Part shown: positions 29,395-36,804 of the stretch, one piece after another
Layout of the letters: every line of letters begins with the position of its first letter
Numbering within the stretch: the stretch's first letter is position 1
NCBI RefSeq assembly: GCF_000621445.1
Contig: NZ_JHYI01000010.1
Location: 268,359-332,358, forward strand
Origin: Alkalihalobacillus bogoriensis ATCC BAA-922
Lineage (GTDB): Bacteria > Bacillota > Bacilli > Bacillales > Bacillaceae_F
Reading direction: 5' to 3'
Length of the DNA: 64,000 nt
The notes under the pieces: model-generated
Seen by the model: the letters and a program-made list of their open reading frames with translations, nothing else
Told to the model about the DNA's origin: nothing
Database searches by the model: none
Position numbers and translations under genes: made by a program

Positions 29395-30063
29395 TTATTT
29401 TTTTTCAAATTCTTTTAATAATGCTTTATAACCAGCTCTCGTTAAATTAAAATCAACATCTACAACATTTGCTTTTTGAAGAGCTTTTTTCGTTTTATCT
29501 GACAAACTTAGTTTAATATAGGCCAACTCTTCATTGATTTTCGTAAGCGACCCTTCTAACAATGTGTCTTTTTGAAATAAAGGAACAATCTCTTTGATCG
29601 GATCTTCTTTAGAAAAATACTTTTTTGTCAACAATAAAGTTTGCTGTAGTTTTGAAATCTCAGCATTCTTTTTTTGAATTTGTTCTCGATATTGTTCCTT
29701 CTCGATTTCCTTTAGATTTGCTTTAGAAAACAATTCTTCCAGTAGCTGCGTTCTTCCCAAATCCAATTGTTTCAACTCATCAACTTTTTCATCCATATCT
29801 TCCTCGACCTCTTCTACCGGGTCAAGATTCATTTCATTTTTATTTCGTTGTTTTAGAATTTTATTTAGTTTTATATTTACAGTAATCGTAAGAATAAACA
29901 AAAACAAAATAACAAAGACCCGATAAATAAAATCATTAAAAATCGAGGAATATACAAGTAGTGAAGCTAAAGCGGAAAAGAAAAACAATAATAACCAATC
30001 TGTCCATTTACCAGGATTTATAAGGCGATTCCAAAGCGAACGTGGTTCATGATTTTTTGACAT
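29395..30063 (-). CDS. Two-helix membrane protein with coiled coil, unknown function
   Basis: 222 residues: basic N-terminus, two adjacent membrane helices (about residues 22-65, WLLLFFFSALASLLVYSSIF and VFVILFLFILTITV), an acidic linker (DPVEEVEEDMDEKVDE) and a long coiled coil (KEIEKEQYREQIQKKNAEIS). A C-terminal domain follows, ending AGYKALLKEFEKK. The bulk should be cytoplasmic. No family recognised. AAGGAG precedes the ATG. Monocistronic. Confidence 0.7.
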   Translation of the reverse strand: MSKNHEPRSLWNRLINPGKWTDWLLLFFFSALASLLVYSSIFNDFIYRVFVILFLFILTITVNIKLNKILKQRNKNEMNLDPVEEVEEDMDEKVDELKQLDLGRTQLLEELFSKANLKEIEKEQYREQIQKKNAEISKLQQTLLLTKKYFSKEDPIKEIVPLFQKDTLLEGSLTKINEELAYIKLSLSDKTKKALQKANVVDVDFNLTRAGYKALLKEFEKK

Positions 30064-30151
30064 ATGTATTTCTCCTTGTTTGTGTAAGACATTTCAACAT
30101 TAAATTATATGAAAAAGCTTGTACATATATCAGTGTAAAAAGTCCTATAAA

Positions 30152-30209
30152 TATAAAAAAGTGATTTTCACGTCTCATCTACCACAGTAGTTGACTAGAA
30201 AATCACTTT
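30152..30209 (-). terminator. Terminator of the mhqO-mhqD unit
   Basis: AAAGTGATTTTC (30158-30169) pairs with GAAAATCACTTT (30198-30209); on the minus strand it is followed by TTTTTTATAT. Confidence 0.82.
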
Positions 30210-30218
30210 ATTGTTATT

Positions 30219-30827
30219 TTACGAAAAATTATTATCATACCATAGTTTTGCTTGTTCCACTTCATCTTTTGTTAATTGATGGCCACCATTCGTCCAAAAT
30301 TCTGATACTGTGGAATTCGCTTGTCGTAATTGCTGAGCCAACTCTTTCGTTTCCTGTTCAGGAATTAACGGATCAAATTTGCCAGCACCAATAAATACAG
30401 AAGTTTTACTTAAGTCAGGTATTTCTATATTACGTAGGGGAACCATAGCATGAAACAATATCGCACCAGAAAGAACATCTTCATAATGATAAAGTAAACT
30501 TGCGGCGATATTGGCGCCATTAGAATAACCGATAGCAAGAACACGAGAACGATTAAATTCATATCGGATGGCCATGTCATCAATAAAATCTCGTAATTCT
30601 TTTGTGCGATAAATTAGGTCTTGTTCGTCGAAAACACCTTCAGCTAACCTTCTAAAAAAGCGAGGCATCCCATTTTCAAGTACATTTCCACGAACACCTA
30701 ATGTTGAAGCTTCAGGTGCAATCATGTCAGCTAATGGCAATAAATCTCGTTCATTTCCTCCCGTTCCATGCAATAACAACAAGACAGGTGCATTTGGATT
30801 TGTTCCTTGTTTAAATATATGTTCCAT
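30219..30827 (-). CDS. mhqD: Carboxylesterase/phospholipase-type hydrolase, MhqD-like
   Basis: 202-residue alpha/beta hydrolase with LLLLHGTGGNERDL (oxyanion loop), nucleophile serine in AIGYSNGAN, Asp in GKFDPLIP and His in NGGHQLTKDE. In Bacillus, MhqD is induced by hydroquinones and quinones together with MhqO and helps detoxify them. The ATG at 30827 follows AGGAGA; an upstream TTG is less likely. Ten bases separate it from mhqO, so the two form one unit. Confidence 0.88.
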   Translation of the reverse strand: MEHIFKQGTNPNAPVLLLLHGTGGNERDLLPLADMIAPEASTLGVRGNVLENGMPRFFRRLAEGVFDEQDLIYRTKELRDFIDDMAIRYEFNRSRVLAIGYSNGANIAASLLYHYEDVLSGAILFHAMVPLRNIEIPDLSKTSVFIGAGKFDPLIPEQETKELAQQLRQANSTVSEFWTNGGHQLTKDEVEQAKLWYDNNFS

Positions 30828-30837
30828 ACACAATCTC

Positions 30838-31818
30838 CTATTCTTTTGTTTCTAACGGTTGCAGTCGAGCTTCGATCATTTCACGTTTATCTTCAAAATA
30901 TGGAGGTAATGATAATTTCTCACCTAAATGTTCAAAATCTTCATCTCCTTCAAAGCCTGGTCCATCAGTTGCTAATTCAAATAAAATACCATTTGGTTCT
31001 CTAAAATATAATGAGCGGAAATAATAACGTTCAACAAAACCAGAATTCGGGATTGATAATTGATTTAAAAGGTCCACCCATTTATAAAGTTCATCTTGGT
31101 CCTCGACTCGGAATGCAACGTGATGGACACTTCCCCTTCCTTGTCGCTCTCTTTTAAGATCTGCTCTTTCTTCTAAAAGAATTTCTGCACCTGTGCCTCC
31201 TTCACCTGTTTCAAAAACTCGAATTTCGGATTGACCTGACGTTGTTGAAGGAAAACTTCTCGTTTCTTTAAAACCAAGAATGTCTGTTAACACTCTCGCC
31301 GTTATTTCAGGACGACTTACCGTAAGTTGAACAGGCCCGAGACCATAAATTGCATGTTCAACTGGAATAGGGCTTTTATCCCATGGTTTCCCTCCAGCTA
31401 CACCTGAATTATGCTCATCAGACACTAATGCGAGTCGTTGGCCTTCTGGATCACGAAATGACAATGTTGCTCGACCAGTTCTCGTTGAAATTTCATCATG
31501 GTCCACTTTCAACTCAACGAAACGAGTTTTCCAATATGCTAGTGCCTTATCATTTTGAACTCGTAATGAAGTTAGCGTAATGCTGTTTGTTCCATGATAA
31601 GTTGACCCTGCGATCGGGAATTCAAAAAACGTTAAATCCGTCCCTGGATTTCCTCTTTCATCCGCATAAAACAGATGGTAGACCGAAACATCATCTTGGT
31701 TTACCGTTTTTTTGACTAAGCGTAATCCAAGCACTTTTGTATAAAAATCATAATTTTTTTTTGCACTACCAGTAATGGCAGAAACGTGATGAATTCCTTT
31801 CAAAGCTTTTCTATCCAT
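30838..31818 (-). CDS. mhqO: Ring-cleaving dioxygenase MhqO (VOC family)
   Basis: 326-residue vicinal-oxygen-chelate enzyme with two paired domains. The N-terminal motif GIHHVSAITGSAKKNYDFYT contains the first metal His; the C-terminal domain has GSVHHVAFRVEDQDELYKWV and the Glu ligand in YFREPNGILFELATDGPGF. MhqO opens aromatic rings of quinone-thiol or catechol-like compounds in the cytoplasm. It precedes mhqD and lies downstream of wrbA, separated by a hairpin with a weak T-run that may allow read-through from the quinone-responsive promoter at 32.7 kb. Confidence 0.92.
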   Translation of the reverse strand: MDRKALKGIHHVSAITGSAKKNYDFYTKVLGLRLVKKTVNQDDVSVYHLFYADERGNPGTDLTFFEFPIAGSTYHGTNSITLTSLRVQNDKALAYWKTRFVELKVDHDEISTRTGRATLSFRDPEGQRLALVSDEHNSGVAGGKPWDKSPIPVEHAIYGLGPVQLTVSRPEITARVLTDILGFKETRSFPSTTSGQSEIRVFETGEGGTGAEILLEERADLKRERQGRGSVHHVAFRVEDQDELYKWVDLLNQLSIPNSGFVERYYFRSLYFREPNGILFELATDGPGFEGDEDFEHLGEKLSLPPYFEDKREMIEARLQPLETKE

Positions 31819-31906
31819 AAATATGTCCTCTTTTCTGTCTATTTTCGATAGTAGTATTCCCTTATGCCTCTTTCCATTCGTTCAACTTTTTTTATACAAT
31901 AAATTC

Positions 31907-31938
31907 GAGGGTGTCTACACTATTGCTCAGACACCCTC
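31907..31938 (-). terminator. Hairpin between wrbA and mhqO
   Basis: Perfect ten-base stem GAGGGTGTCT/AGACACCCTC. The minus-strand tail (GAATTTATTG) is only moderately T-rich, so termination may be partial. Confidence 0.65.
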
Positions 31939-31945
31939 ATTTATC

Positions 31946-32548
31946 TTATTTTTTAAGTAATGCGGCTACTTCTACTGTACGTTTTGCTTGATATTTTGCT
32001 GCTTCTTGAACGTCTTCTACCATATTTCCTTCTTGGTCAACTGTCACACTTGTTCCATAAGGATTACCCCCTGCAGCAAAAGTAACTGGGTCTGAATAAC
32101 CAGGTGCGACAACAATAGCACCCCAATGATACATCGTAGTATACAAGCTTAAAATAGTTGCCTCTTGTCCTCCGTGTGCATTAGAAGCGGATGACATTGC
32201 ACTCACTGCTTTGTTTACTAATTTGCCATTAAACCATAGTCCACCTGTCGTATCTAAAAATTGTTTCATTTGACCTGGCATATTCCCAAATCGCGTTGGC
32301 ACGCTAAAGATAATCGCATCAGCCCATTCTAGATCGTCTAACGTTACTTCTGGAACATCTTTTGTTTCTTCCACGTGAGCTTTCCAACCTGGATTTGAAT
32401 CAATAGCTGCTTGAGGTGCTAACTCAGGGACTTTGACTACTTTAACTTCTGCTCCTACTTCTTTTGCGCCTTCCTCTGCCCACTTTGCAAGTTGATAGTT
32501 TGTACCGGTTGAACTGTAATAAATGATAGCTAATTTTACATTTGACAT
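31946..32548 (-). CDS. NAD(P)H:quinone oxidoreductase, WrbA type
   Basis: 200-residue flavodoxin-like quinone reductase: reduces quinones by two electrons using FMN and NAD(P)H. FMN-binding signatures are YYSSTGTNYQLAKWAEEGAK (phosphate loop, residues 10-29), SVPTRFGNMPGQMKQFLDTT near 80-99, and SASNAHGGQEATILSLY near 118-134, all typical of WrbA type IV. AAAGGAG lies 8 bases before the ATG. Upstream are a near-consensus promoter and three palindromic operators; with mhqO and mhqD downstream, it takes the place that the nitroreductase MhqN holds in the B. subtilis mhqNOD operon. Confidence 0.92.
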   Translation of the reverse strand: MSNVKLAIIYYSSTGTNYQLAKWAEEGAKEVGAEVKVVKVPELAPQAAIDSNPGWKAHVEETKDVPEVTLDDLEWADAIIFSVPTRFGNMPGQMKQFLDTTGGLWFNGKLVNKAVSAMSSASNAHGGQEATILSLYTTMYHWGAIVVAPGYSDPVTFAAGGNPYGTSVTVDQEGNMVEDVQEAAKYQAKRTVEVAALLKK

Positions 32549-32580
32549 TTCTTTCCACTCCTTTTTATTTTACAATATAA

Positions 32581-32602
32581 ATTATCTTTACTTCAAGATA
32601 AT
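32581..32602. promoter_or_regulatory. MhqR-like operator, site 1
   Basis: ATTATCTTTACTTCAAGATAAT-type inverted repeat with a non-palindromic centre, inside the wrbA leader between promoter and ribosome site. Confidence 0.55.
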
Positions 32603-32651
32603 TACCCAAAAAAATTAAAAGACAAACATCATCTTTTCTCATTTCAGTTTA

Positions 32652-32673
32652 ATTATCTTGAATTCAAGATAAT
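32652..32673. promoter_or_regulatory. MhqR-like operator, site 2
   Basis: Perfect 22-base palindrome whose core is ATCTTGAATTCAAGAT. It resembles the Bacillus MhqR box (ATCTCGAATTCGAGAT-like, from memory). Centre is 30 bp from site 3, about three helical turns. Confidence 0.7.
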
Positions 32674-32682
32674 ACGACAAAA

Positions 32683-32702
32683 ATATCTTGAATTTAAGAT
32701 AA
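32683..32702. promoter_or_regulatory. MhqR-like operator, site 3
   Basis: Core ATCTTGAATTTAAGAT; abuts the -10 element of the wrbA promoter and so would block transcription initiation when bound. Confidence 0.7.
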
Positions 32703-32731
32703 TTATATAAGGACTGTTAGGGCTTTGTCAA
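32702..32731 (-). promoter_or_regulatory. Sigma-A promoter of wrbA
   Basis: Minus strand TTGACA (32726-32731), 18-base spacer, TATAAT (32702-32707): both hexamers are consensus. Confidence 0.8.
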
Positions 32732-32779
32732 ATCTTTTTTTTACACTGTTTTCTCATGAAGTTTGTTTTTCTTTCTCTA

Positions 32780-33415
32780 TTAATACAATCTTTTCAAATA
32801 ACTTTCCTTTAAGTTTTCCTTTATTATCTCTAGTGTTAATTCTTTCATTTTAATATGATCGACAAGTATTGCAGCTGCATTAGGTCGCTCTTCTTCCTGA
32901 ATCCAGGAACTGCAATCCCACAATTTTGACCGCTTAAACGCTTTTGCACAATGGATAAAACATTCTTCAACTTCTACACCTATACCGAGCTGGGGAGATC
33001 TTCCGTTAACTGCCATTTTTTTCAATAACTTTGAGTCGTTTATAATATAAGCTTTTCCTGCTATTCTTAATGTTTCTTCAACGCCAGGTATTGTAAACAA
33101 TAAGCCAATCTGAGGATTTGAGAGGATATTATGTATTGAATCCATCCTTTTATTTCCGGGTCTTTCTGGTAGAACAAGATGTTTGTTATCCAATACGAGC
33201 ACAAATCCTCGTTCATCCCCCCTCGGAGAAGCATCACATTTTCCAGCTTTATTGGACGTAGAAAGAACGACAAAAGGTGATTTTTGGATAAAATCAATAC
33301 AATGTTCATCTAATTCTGTTATTGTTTTATTTTGTACAGCTAGACTTGGTTTTCCGATGTTTAACTCTTCAAGGTGTTTTATTATTGAAATCTGATTTGA
33401 AAAAAAATGACTCAT
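32780..33415 (-). CDS. Pyridoxamine 5'-phosphate oxidase family protein (MSMEG_1061-like)
   Basis: 211-residue FMN-binding split-barrel protein. After an N-terminal helix it shows FVVLSTSNKAGKCDASPRGD near residue 48-67, LVLPERPGNKRMDSIHNILS near 80-99 and GLLFTIPGVEETLRIAGKAY near 104-123. These are the marks of the MSMEG_1061 group of PNPOx-like proteins, which are flavin/F420-type reductases with unknown substrates. The C-terminus includes ECFIHCAKAFKRSKLWD. ATG at 33415 follows GGAG with 10-base spacing. Two dozen bases separate it from the LURP-one-like gene upstream, so an operon is possible. Confidence 0.85.
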   Translation of the reverse strand: MSHFFSNQISIIKHLEELNIGKPSLAVQNKTITELDEHCIDFIQKSPFVVLSTSNKAGKCDASPRGDERGFVLVLDNKHLVLPERPGNKRMDSIHNILSNPQIGLLFTIPGVEETLRIAGKAYIINDSKLLKKMAVNGRSPQLGIGVEVEECFIHCAKAFKRSKLWDCSSWIQEEERPNAAAILVDHIKMKELTLEIIKENLKESYLKRLY

Positions 33416-33438
33416 AATCACTCAACTCCATTTCCTTA

Positions 33439-33957
33439 TTACAGTGTGTGTCCATGTGTTGTATGCGATGAGGAATTATTTCTTTTCGTTATCATATTGA
33501 CTCCCATCACAACAGTTATAAGCTCTTCATTTGTCAAAACTTCAGATGAATTTACGAGTTTAAATGCTGGAGATTCAAAAAAACCATTTATTCTTTTAAA
33601 ATGAGCTACAACTTCGCCCTTTTGATTGTTTATTTCATATTCCTTGGAAAATGCTTCTGAATGAATCGTATAGCATACTTGATTTTTCGTTAAATATTCA
33701 AATTTTTTCGAAAAAAATGTCATCCTTTGTCGCAATACACCTAATTCATTTTCGTTATAATCGACCACTTTCCACTTCGCAGAAAAAACAGGGAAAAATC
33801 CACTTGTTATCATCTCTCCTTCTAAATTCACGATATCAACCTTTGATGAAAAAGCACTTTTTAAATCAAGGCTTCCGATTTTTTCTTTTTTCTCATTATA
33901 AATATCTGTTAATCCAGCTGAAAAGAAATTGTCTTTAAAAAAAAGCTCATTTCCCAC
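33439..33957 (-). CDS. LURP-one-related / YxjI-like protein
   Basis: 172-residue beta-rich protein. Repeats of the type FSAGLTDIYNEKKEKIGSLD, GFFPVFSAKWKVVDYNENEL and YTIHSEAFSKEYEINNQKGE follow the tubby/LURP-one (LOR) strand pattern of Bacillus YxjI; these proteins may bind lipids or serve as scaffolds, but no role is proven. The start is a GTG at 33957 five bases after AGAGGAGGAG. The C-terminal tail SSSHTTHGHTL is short and His-rich. Family call is moderate. Confidence 0.65.
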   Translation of the reverse strand: MGNELFFKDNFFSAGLTDIYNEKKEKIGSLDLKSAFSSKVDIVNLEGEMITSGFFPVFSAKWKVVDYNENELGVLRQRMTFFSKKFEYLTKNQVCYTIHSEAFSKEYEINNQKGEVVAHFKRINGFFESPAFKLVNSSEVLTNEELITVVMGVNMITKRNNSSSHTTHGHTL

Positions 33958-34026
33958 TGTAGCTCCTCCTCTACAAATTTCCAAAAGTTTACATAATATA
34001 ATTATATATCACCTAAAAATAAAACA

Positions 34027-34067
34027 ACAAGCATGAATGGCATATCGACATCTCCACTCATGCTTGT
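34027..34067 (-). terminator. Terminator of the 122-residue exported-protein gene
   Basis: ACAAGCATGA/TCATGCTTGT stem with 21-base loop; T-rich tail on the minus strand. Confidence 0.6.
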
Positions 34068-34071
34068 CTTC

Positions 34072-34437
34072 TTATGTATGATGCAACGTCCAAATAATAT
34101 AGTGTTTTGTGAATTTACTCATCGTAATGATTTGCTCTTTATCATCTTGAACAAAAATTAGTGCTGAACCCATTTGATCCTCAAACTCCCATTCCCCTCC
34201 TTGCAATAGTAATGCAGGTACTTCATTATAACTCGTTTCTGAGGAACGGGACACATATTTCGTTTCTCTTGCATTTTCTGAAAAGGGAATGATTTCCTCG
34301 TCTGTTAATTCTAATTTTGCAATTCCTAAAGCGATCGATAATGGATTGCCTTCTTGAAAAAGGACAGGTGAATAATACAGGACAGAAGCAACCATAACAA
34401 TTAATAATAGACAAATGGTTATATTCTTTTTTGACAT
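34072..34437 (-). CDS. Membrane-anchored or secreted protein of unknown function
   Basis: 121 residues with an N-terminal signal or anchor (KKNITICLLLIVMVASVLYY). The acidic exported domain includes LELTDEEIIPFSENARETKY and EWEFEDQMGSALIFVQDD and ends HYIIWTLHHT. No lipobox and no family recognised. The ATG at 34437 follows GGAGAGG. It is probably monocistronic. Confidence 0.65.
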   Translation of the reverse strand: MSKKNITICLLLIVMVASVLYYSPVLFQEGNPLSIALGIAKLELTDEEIIPFSENARETKYVSRSSETSYNEVPALLLQGGEWEFEDQMGSALIFVQDDKEQIITMSKFTKHYIIWTLHHT

Positions 34438-34514
34438 CAAAACCTCTCCATTCAGTATGGGTTGTCCTAATTACATGTTTATACAAATCCTTTAAAAGAA
34501 TGACAACATTTATT

Positions 34515-35000
34515 TTAAAATGATTGAACCGGGATTTCTATAAGATAAGAAGGGGTACTTGATAAAACTTCATTCACATTATAAACTTCTTGTTTTATTG
34601 GCAAAAGATCATACTTTGGTACGGATTCTAGTTCCACTACTTGAATATTGTTATTTTTAATATACTCTGCAACTTTTTCATACGCACTTGCAATGTCTTC
34701 CTCTTTTGGATGATGAAACTGAACATACTTACTAGCAGGTCTTTGCACGGACACCATTTCATTCGGAATATGATTAATATTATTCGTTTCAAAAAAACAG
34801 AAGTGAGTGAATCCATCTGGACGGTCATGGATAGATACACCAATGATAATAGACTCATCAATCTTTCCGACAATTTCTTTTTTCCTTTTTAATAATTCGG
34901 AAATCAAATTTCTAATTTCTCCATTTGCCGCTTCTTGATACGTTCCTGACCAATGAAAACCAATTCCACAAAAAGCTTGTTTCTCTATCTTTTCAATCAC
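34515..35000 (-). CDS. GyrI-like small-molecule-binding domain protein
   Basis: 161-residue stand-alone effector-binding (GyrI/SOUL-like) domain, as found at the C-terminus of AraC- and MerR-type multidrug regulators. Visible features are AFCGIGFHWSGTYQEA at the start, IIIGVSIHDRPDGFTHFCFF in the middle, SKYVQFHHPKEEDIASAYEK and the ending SYLIEIPVQSF. It has no DNA-binding part, so it may sequester or sense a ligand. The start is GTG 35000 or TTG 35003; AGAGGTGAT serves either. Confidence 0.75.
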   Translation of the reverse strand: MIEKIEKQAFCGIGFHWSGTYQEAANGEIRNLISELLKRKKEIVGKIDESIIIGVSIHDRPDGFTHFCFFETNNINHIPNEMVSVQRPASKYVQFHHPKEEDIASAYEKVAEYIKNNNIQVVELESVPKYDLLPIKQEVYNVNEVLSSTPSYLIEIPVQSF

Positions 35001-35070
35001 CAATAATCACCTCTAAATCGAAAAAATGGAACTTTACTTTAGTTTACCAAACAAAGGTTCAATCGTATAG

Positions 35071-35108
35071 AAAAAAATAAGTTACCTATCAACAGCTTGA
35101 TAGGTAAC
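35071..35108 (-). terminator. Terminator of the pirin gene
   Basis: Perfect stem GTTACCTATCAA/TTGATAGGTAAC followed on the minus strand by TTATTTTTTT. Confidence 0.9.
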
Positions 35109-35182
35109 TCTTTTTATAGCAATTTCCAAATACATTTGTTTTGCAAAACTCTGCTATGACTCCAACATTACTTAGAAAAGCT

Positions 35183-36010
35183 TTAAATAAATTTACCGTT
35201 TCGGAAATCAGCATATGCTTGATTAATTTCCTCTTCAGTATTCATGACAAACGGCCCTCTAGCGACAACTGGTTCGCGGACCGGTTGTCCAGCATACAAG
35301 AGAAGTCGCATTGGTTCTGAAGCAAATATATCTACTTCTGTATGTCCTTCTCCTTCTGTTTGCTCAAGAAGCAAAACATCCCCTTTTGTTCCTTCAACTT
35401 CATTTAAGCCAAATGTACCTGTTCCTTCAAGAATAACGAAAAATCCATTATAATGTTGAGGAATATCTTGAGCGAATGTAGCTCCTTTTTCTAATTTTAT
35501 CTCAACCATTGTAATTGGTACATGGTTTTTTGTCTCAGATTGAACATCTCCAGAGTTTCCTGAAAACACTTTAACAATCACACCACGTTCAACCCTTATT
35601 GGCATTTTTTCCCCAAGCAAATTTTGATATCGTGGTTCTGTCATTTTTTTATCGCTCGGTAAATTTACCCAAAGCTGTAATGAGTGGACTGTTTCACCAA
35701 CTGCTGGTTCCTCTGAGTGAATAACGCCCTTCCCTGCTGTCATCCATTGAGCATCCCCTGGATAAAGGGCTCCAGCTCCTCCTTTATTATCTTCATGCTC
35801 TAATTTCCCATCTATAACATAAGTAACAGTCTCCATTCCACGATGAGGGTGCGGTCCAAATGTTCCACGTTTAAAATAATCTTCTGCCATTAAAAGAAAG
35901 GGATCAAATTCTTCCCAATGACCTGGTTCAATCACAAATCCAGAAGAATGACTTTCATTATGCTTTTTTATATCGACGTTCCACACTCGTGAAATTTTTC
36001 GTTTTAACAC
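35183..36010 (-). CDS. Pirin family bicupin protein
   Basis: 275-residue bicupin. The N-terminal metal site is in FGPHPHRGMETVTYVIDG plus GDAQWMTAGKGVIHSEEP (His, His, His, Glu). Bacterial pirins can show quercetin dioxygenase activity and may protect against oxidants. The C-terminal cupin has HYNGFFVILEGTGTFGL. I prefer the GTG at 36010 (protein MLKRKISRVWN) since AAAAGAG lies about 8 bases before it. Monocistronic. Confidence 0.88.
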   Translation of the reverse strand: MLKRKISRVWNVDIKKHNESHSSGFVIEPGHWEEFDPFLLMAEDYFKRGTFGPHPHRGMETVTYVIDGKLEHEDNKGGAGALYPGDAQWMTAGKGVIHSEEPAVGETVHSLQLWVNLPSDKKMTEPRYQNLLGEKMPIRVERGVIVKVFSGNSGDVQSETKNHVPITMVEIKLEKGATFAQDIPQHYNGFFVILEGTGTFGLNEVEGTKGDVLLLEQTEGEGHTEVDIFASEPMRLLLYAGQPVREPVVARGPFVMNTEEEINQAYADFRNGKFI

Positions 36011-36075
36011 TATAATCACTCTTTTCCGTTTTCTTTAGACTAATAGGAAGAAAATAAAAAGTCGAAGATTTTGCT

Positions 36076-36111
36076 CAAAAAAAGAAACGTACAGAATAAC
36101 TGTACGTTTCT
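36076..36111 (-). terminator. Terminator of the SASP unit
   Basis: Stem AGAAACGTACAG/CTGTACGTTTCT (36083-36094, 36100-36111); minus-strand T-run follows. Confidence 0.9.
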
Positions 36112-36126
36112 AGCCATTATATTTAA

Positions 36127-36318
36127 TTATCTTCCGAATAATTGTTGCTGAGCTTGAGAAACTAAACGTTTTGTAATTTCTCCACCTACTGAACCATTAG
36201 CGCGAGAAGTTGCATCTGCACCAAGTTGTACACCGAATTCCTGTGCGATCTCATACTTCATTTGATCTAGAGCTTGCTCTACACCTTGAACTAGAAGTTG
36301 ATTGTTGTTTCGTGCCAT
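36127..36318 (-). CDS. Alpha/beta-type small acid-soluble spore protein (SASP), second copy
   Basis: 63-residue spore DNA-binding protein that coats forespore DNA and protects it from UV and heat. The two family signatures are present: [25 protein letters not shown] (with the GPR protease site at the E-F bond) and [14 protein letters not shown]. It differs from the gene upstream at only a few residues. No promoter or terminator separates the two, so it is probably read from the sigma-G-type promoter at 36.6 kb. GAGAGGGG precedes the ATG. Confidence 0.96.
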   Translation of the reverse strand: MARNNNQLLVQGVEQALDQMKYEIAQEFGVQLGADATSRANGSVGGEITKRLVSQAQQQLFGR

Positions 36319-36374
36319 CTTGAAAAACCCCTCTCAATGATTTTTTTTGGTTACTAGCAGTTTCGAAATAGGAA

Positions 36375-36566
36375 TTACTTAACAAATAATTGTTGTTGAG
36401 CTTGAGAAACTAAACGTTTTGTAATTTCTCCGCCAACAGAACCATTTGAACGAGAAGTTGCATCTGGACCAAGTTGTACACCGAATTCTTGCGCGATCTC
36501 ATACTTCATTTGGTCTAGTGCTTGTTCCACACCTGAAACTAGAAGTTGATTGCTGTTTCGTGCCAT
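36375..36566 (-). CDS. Alpha/beta-type small acid-soluble spore protein (SASP), first copy
   Basis: 63-residue SASP, nearly identical to the downstream copy ([10 protein letters not shown] instead of [10 protein letters not shown], ending FVK instead of FGR). Contains the protease cleavage region EFGVQLG and the DNA-binding helices. GAGAGGTGAT precedes the ATG. A consensus forespore promoter lies 32-62 bases upstream of the start. Tandem duplication of SASP genes is common. Confidence 0.96.
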   Translation of the reverse strand: MARNSNQLLVSGVEQALDQMKYEIAQEFGVQLGPDATSRSNGSVGGEITKRLVSQAQQQLFVK

Positions 36567-36597
36567 CTTGTATCACCTCTCTTTATTAGATTACTTA

Positions 36598-36628
36598 TAG
36601 TATGACAGGGATACCAATATTTTATTCA
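36598..36628 (-). promoter_or_regulatory. Sigma-G-type promoter of the SASP pair
   Basis: Minus strand TGAATA (36623-36628), 18-base spacer, CATACTA (36598-36604); this fits the forespore consensus GHATR-18-CATWHTA. Confidence 0.85.
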
Positions 36629-36770
36629 AATTTAAATGTAGGTATATGTTTCCATATATAATAAAAAAGATAAAGCAAAAAGAAGGGCAATTGTAACTCC
36701 ATAGATGGAATTAAGATATTTTCCTCCTACATCAAAAACTTTATGATGAAATGACAATCGCTAGAATACA

Positions 36771-36800
36771 AAAAAAAGCCGAATAGACACGGCTTTTTTT
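36771..36800. terminator. Terminator of pepF
   Basis: A-run plus GCCG, short loop, CGGC plus T-run. Confidence 0.85.
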
Positions 36801-36804
36801 AGAA

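Noticed and set aside
33067..33309. 80-residue open frame on the minus strand inside the PNPOx-like gene
   Set aside because: Shadow of the real gene in another frame.
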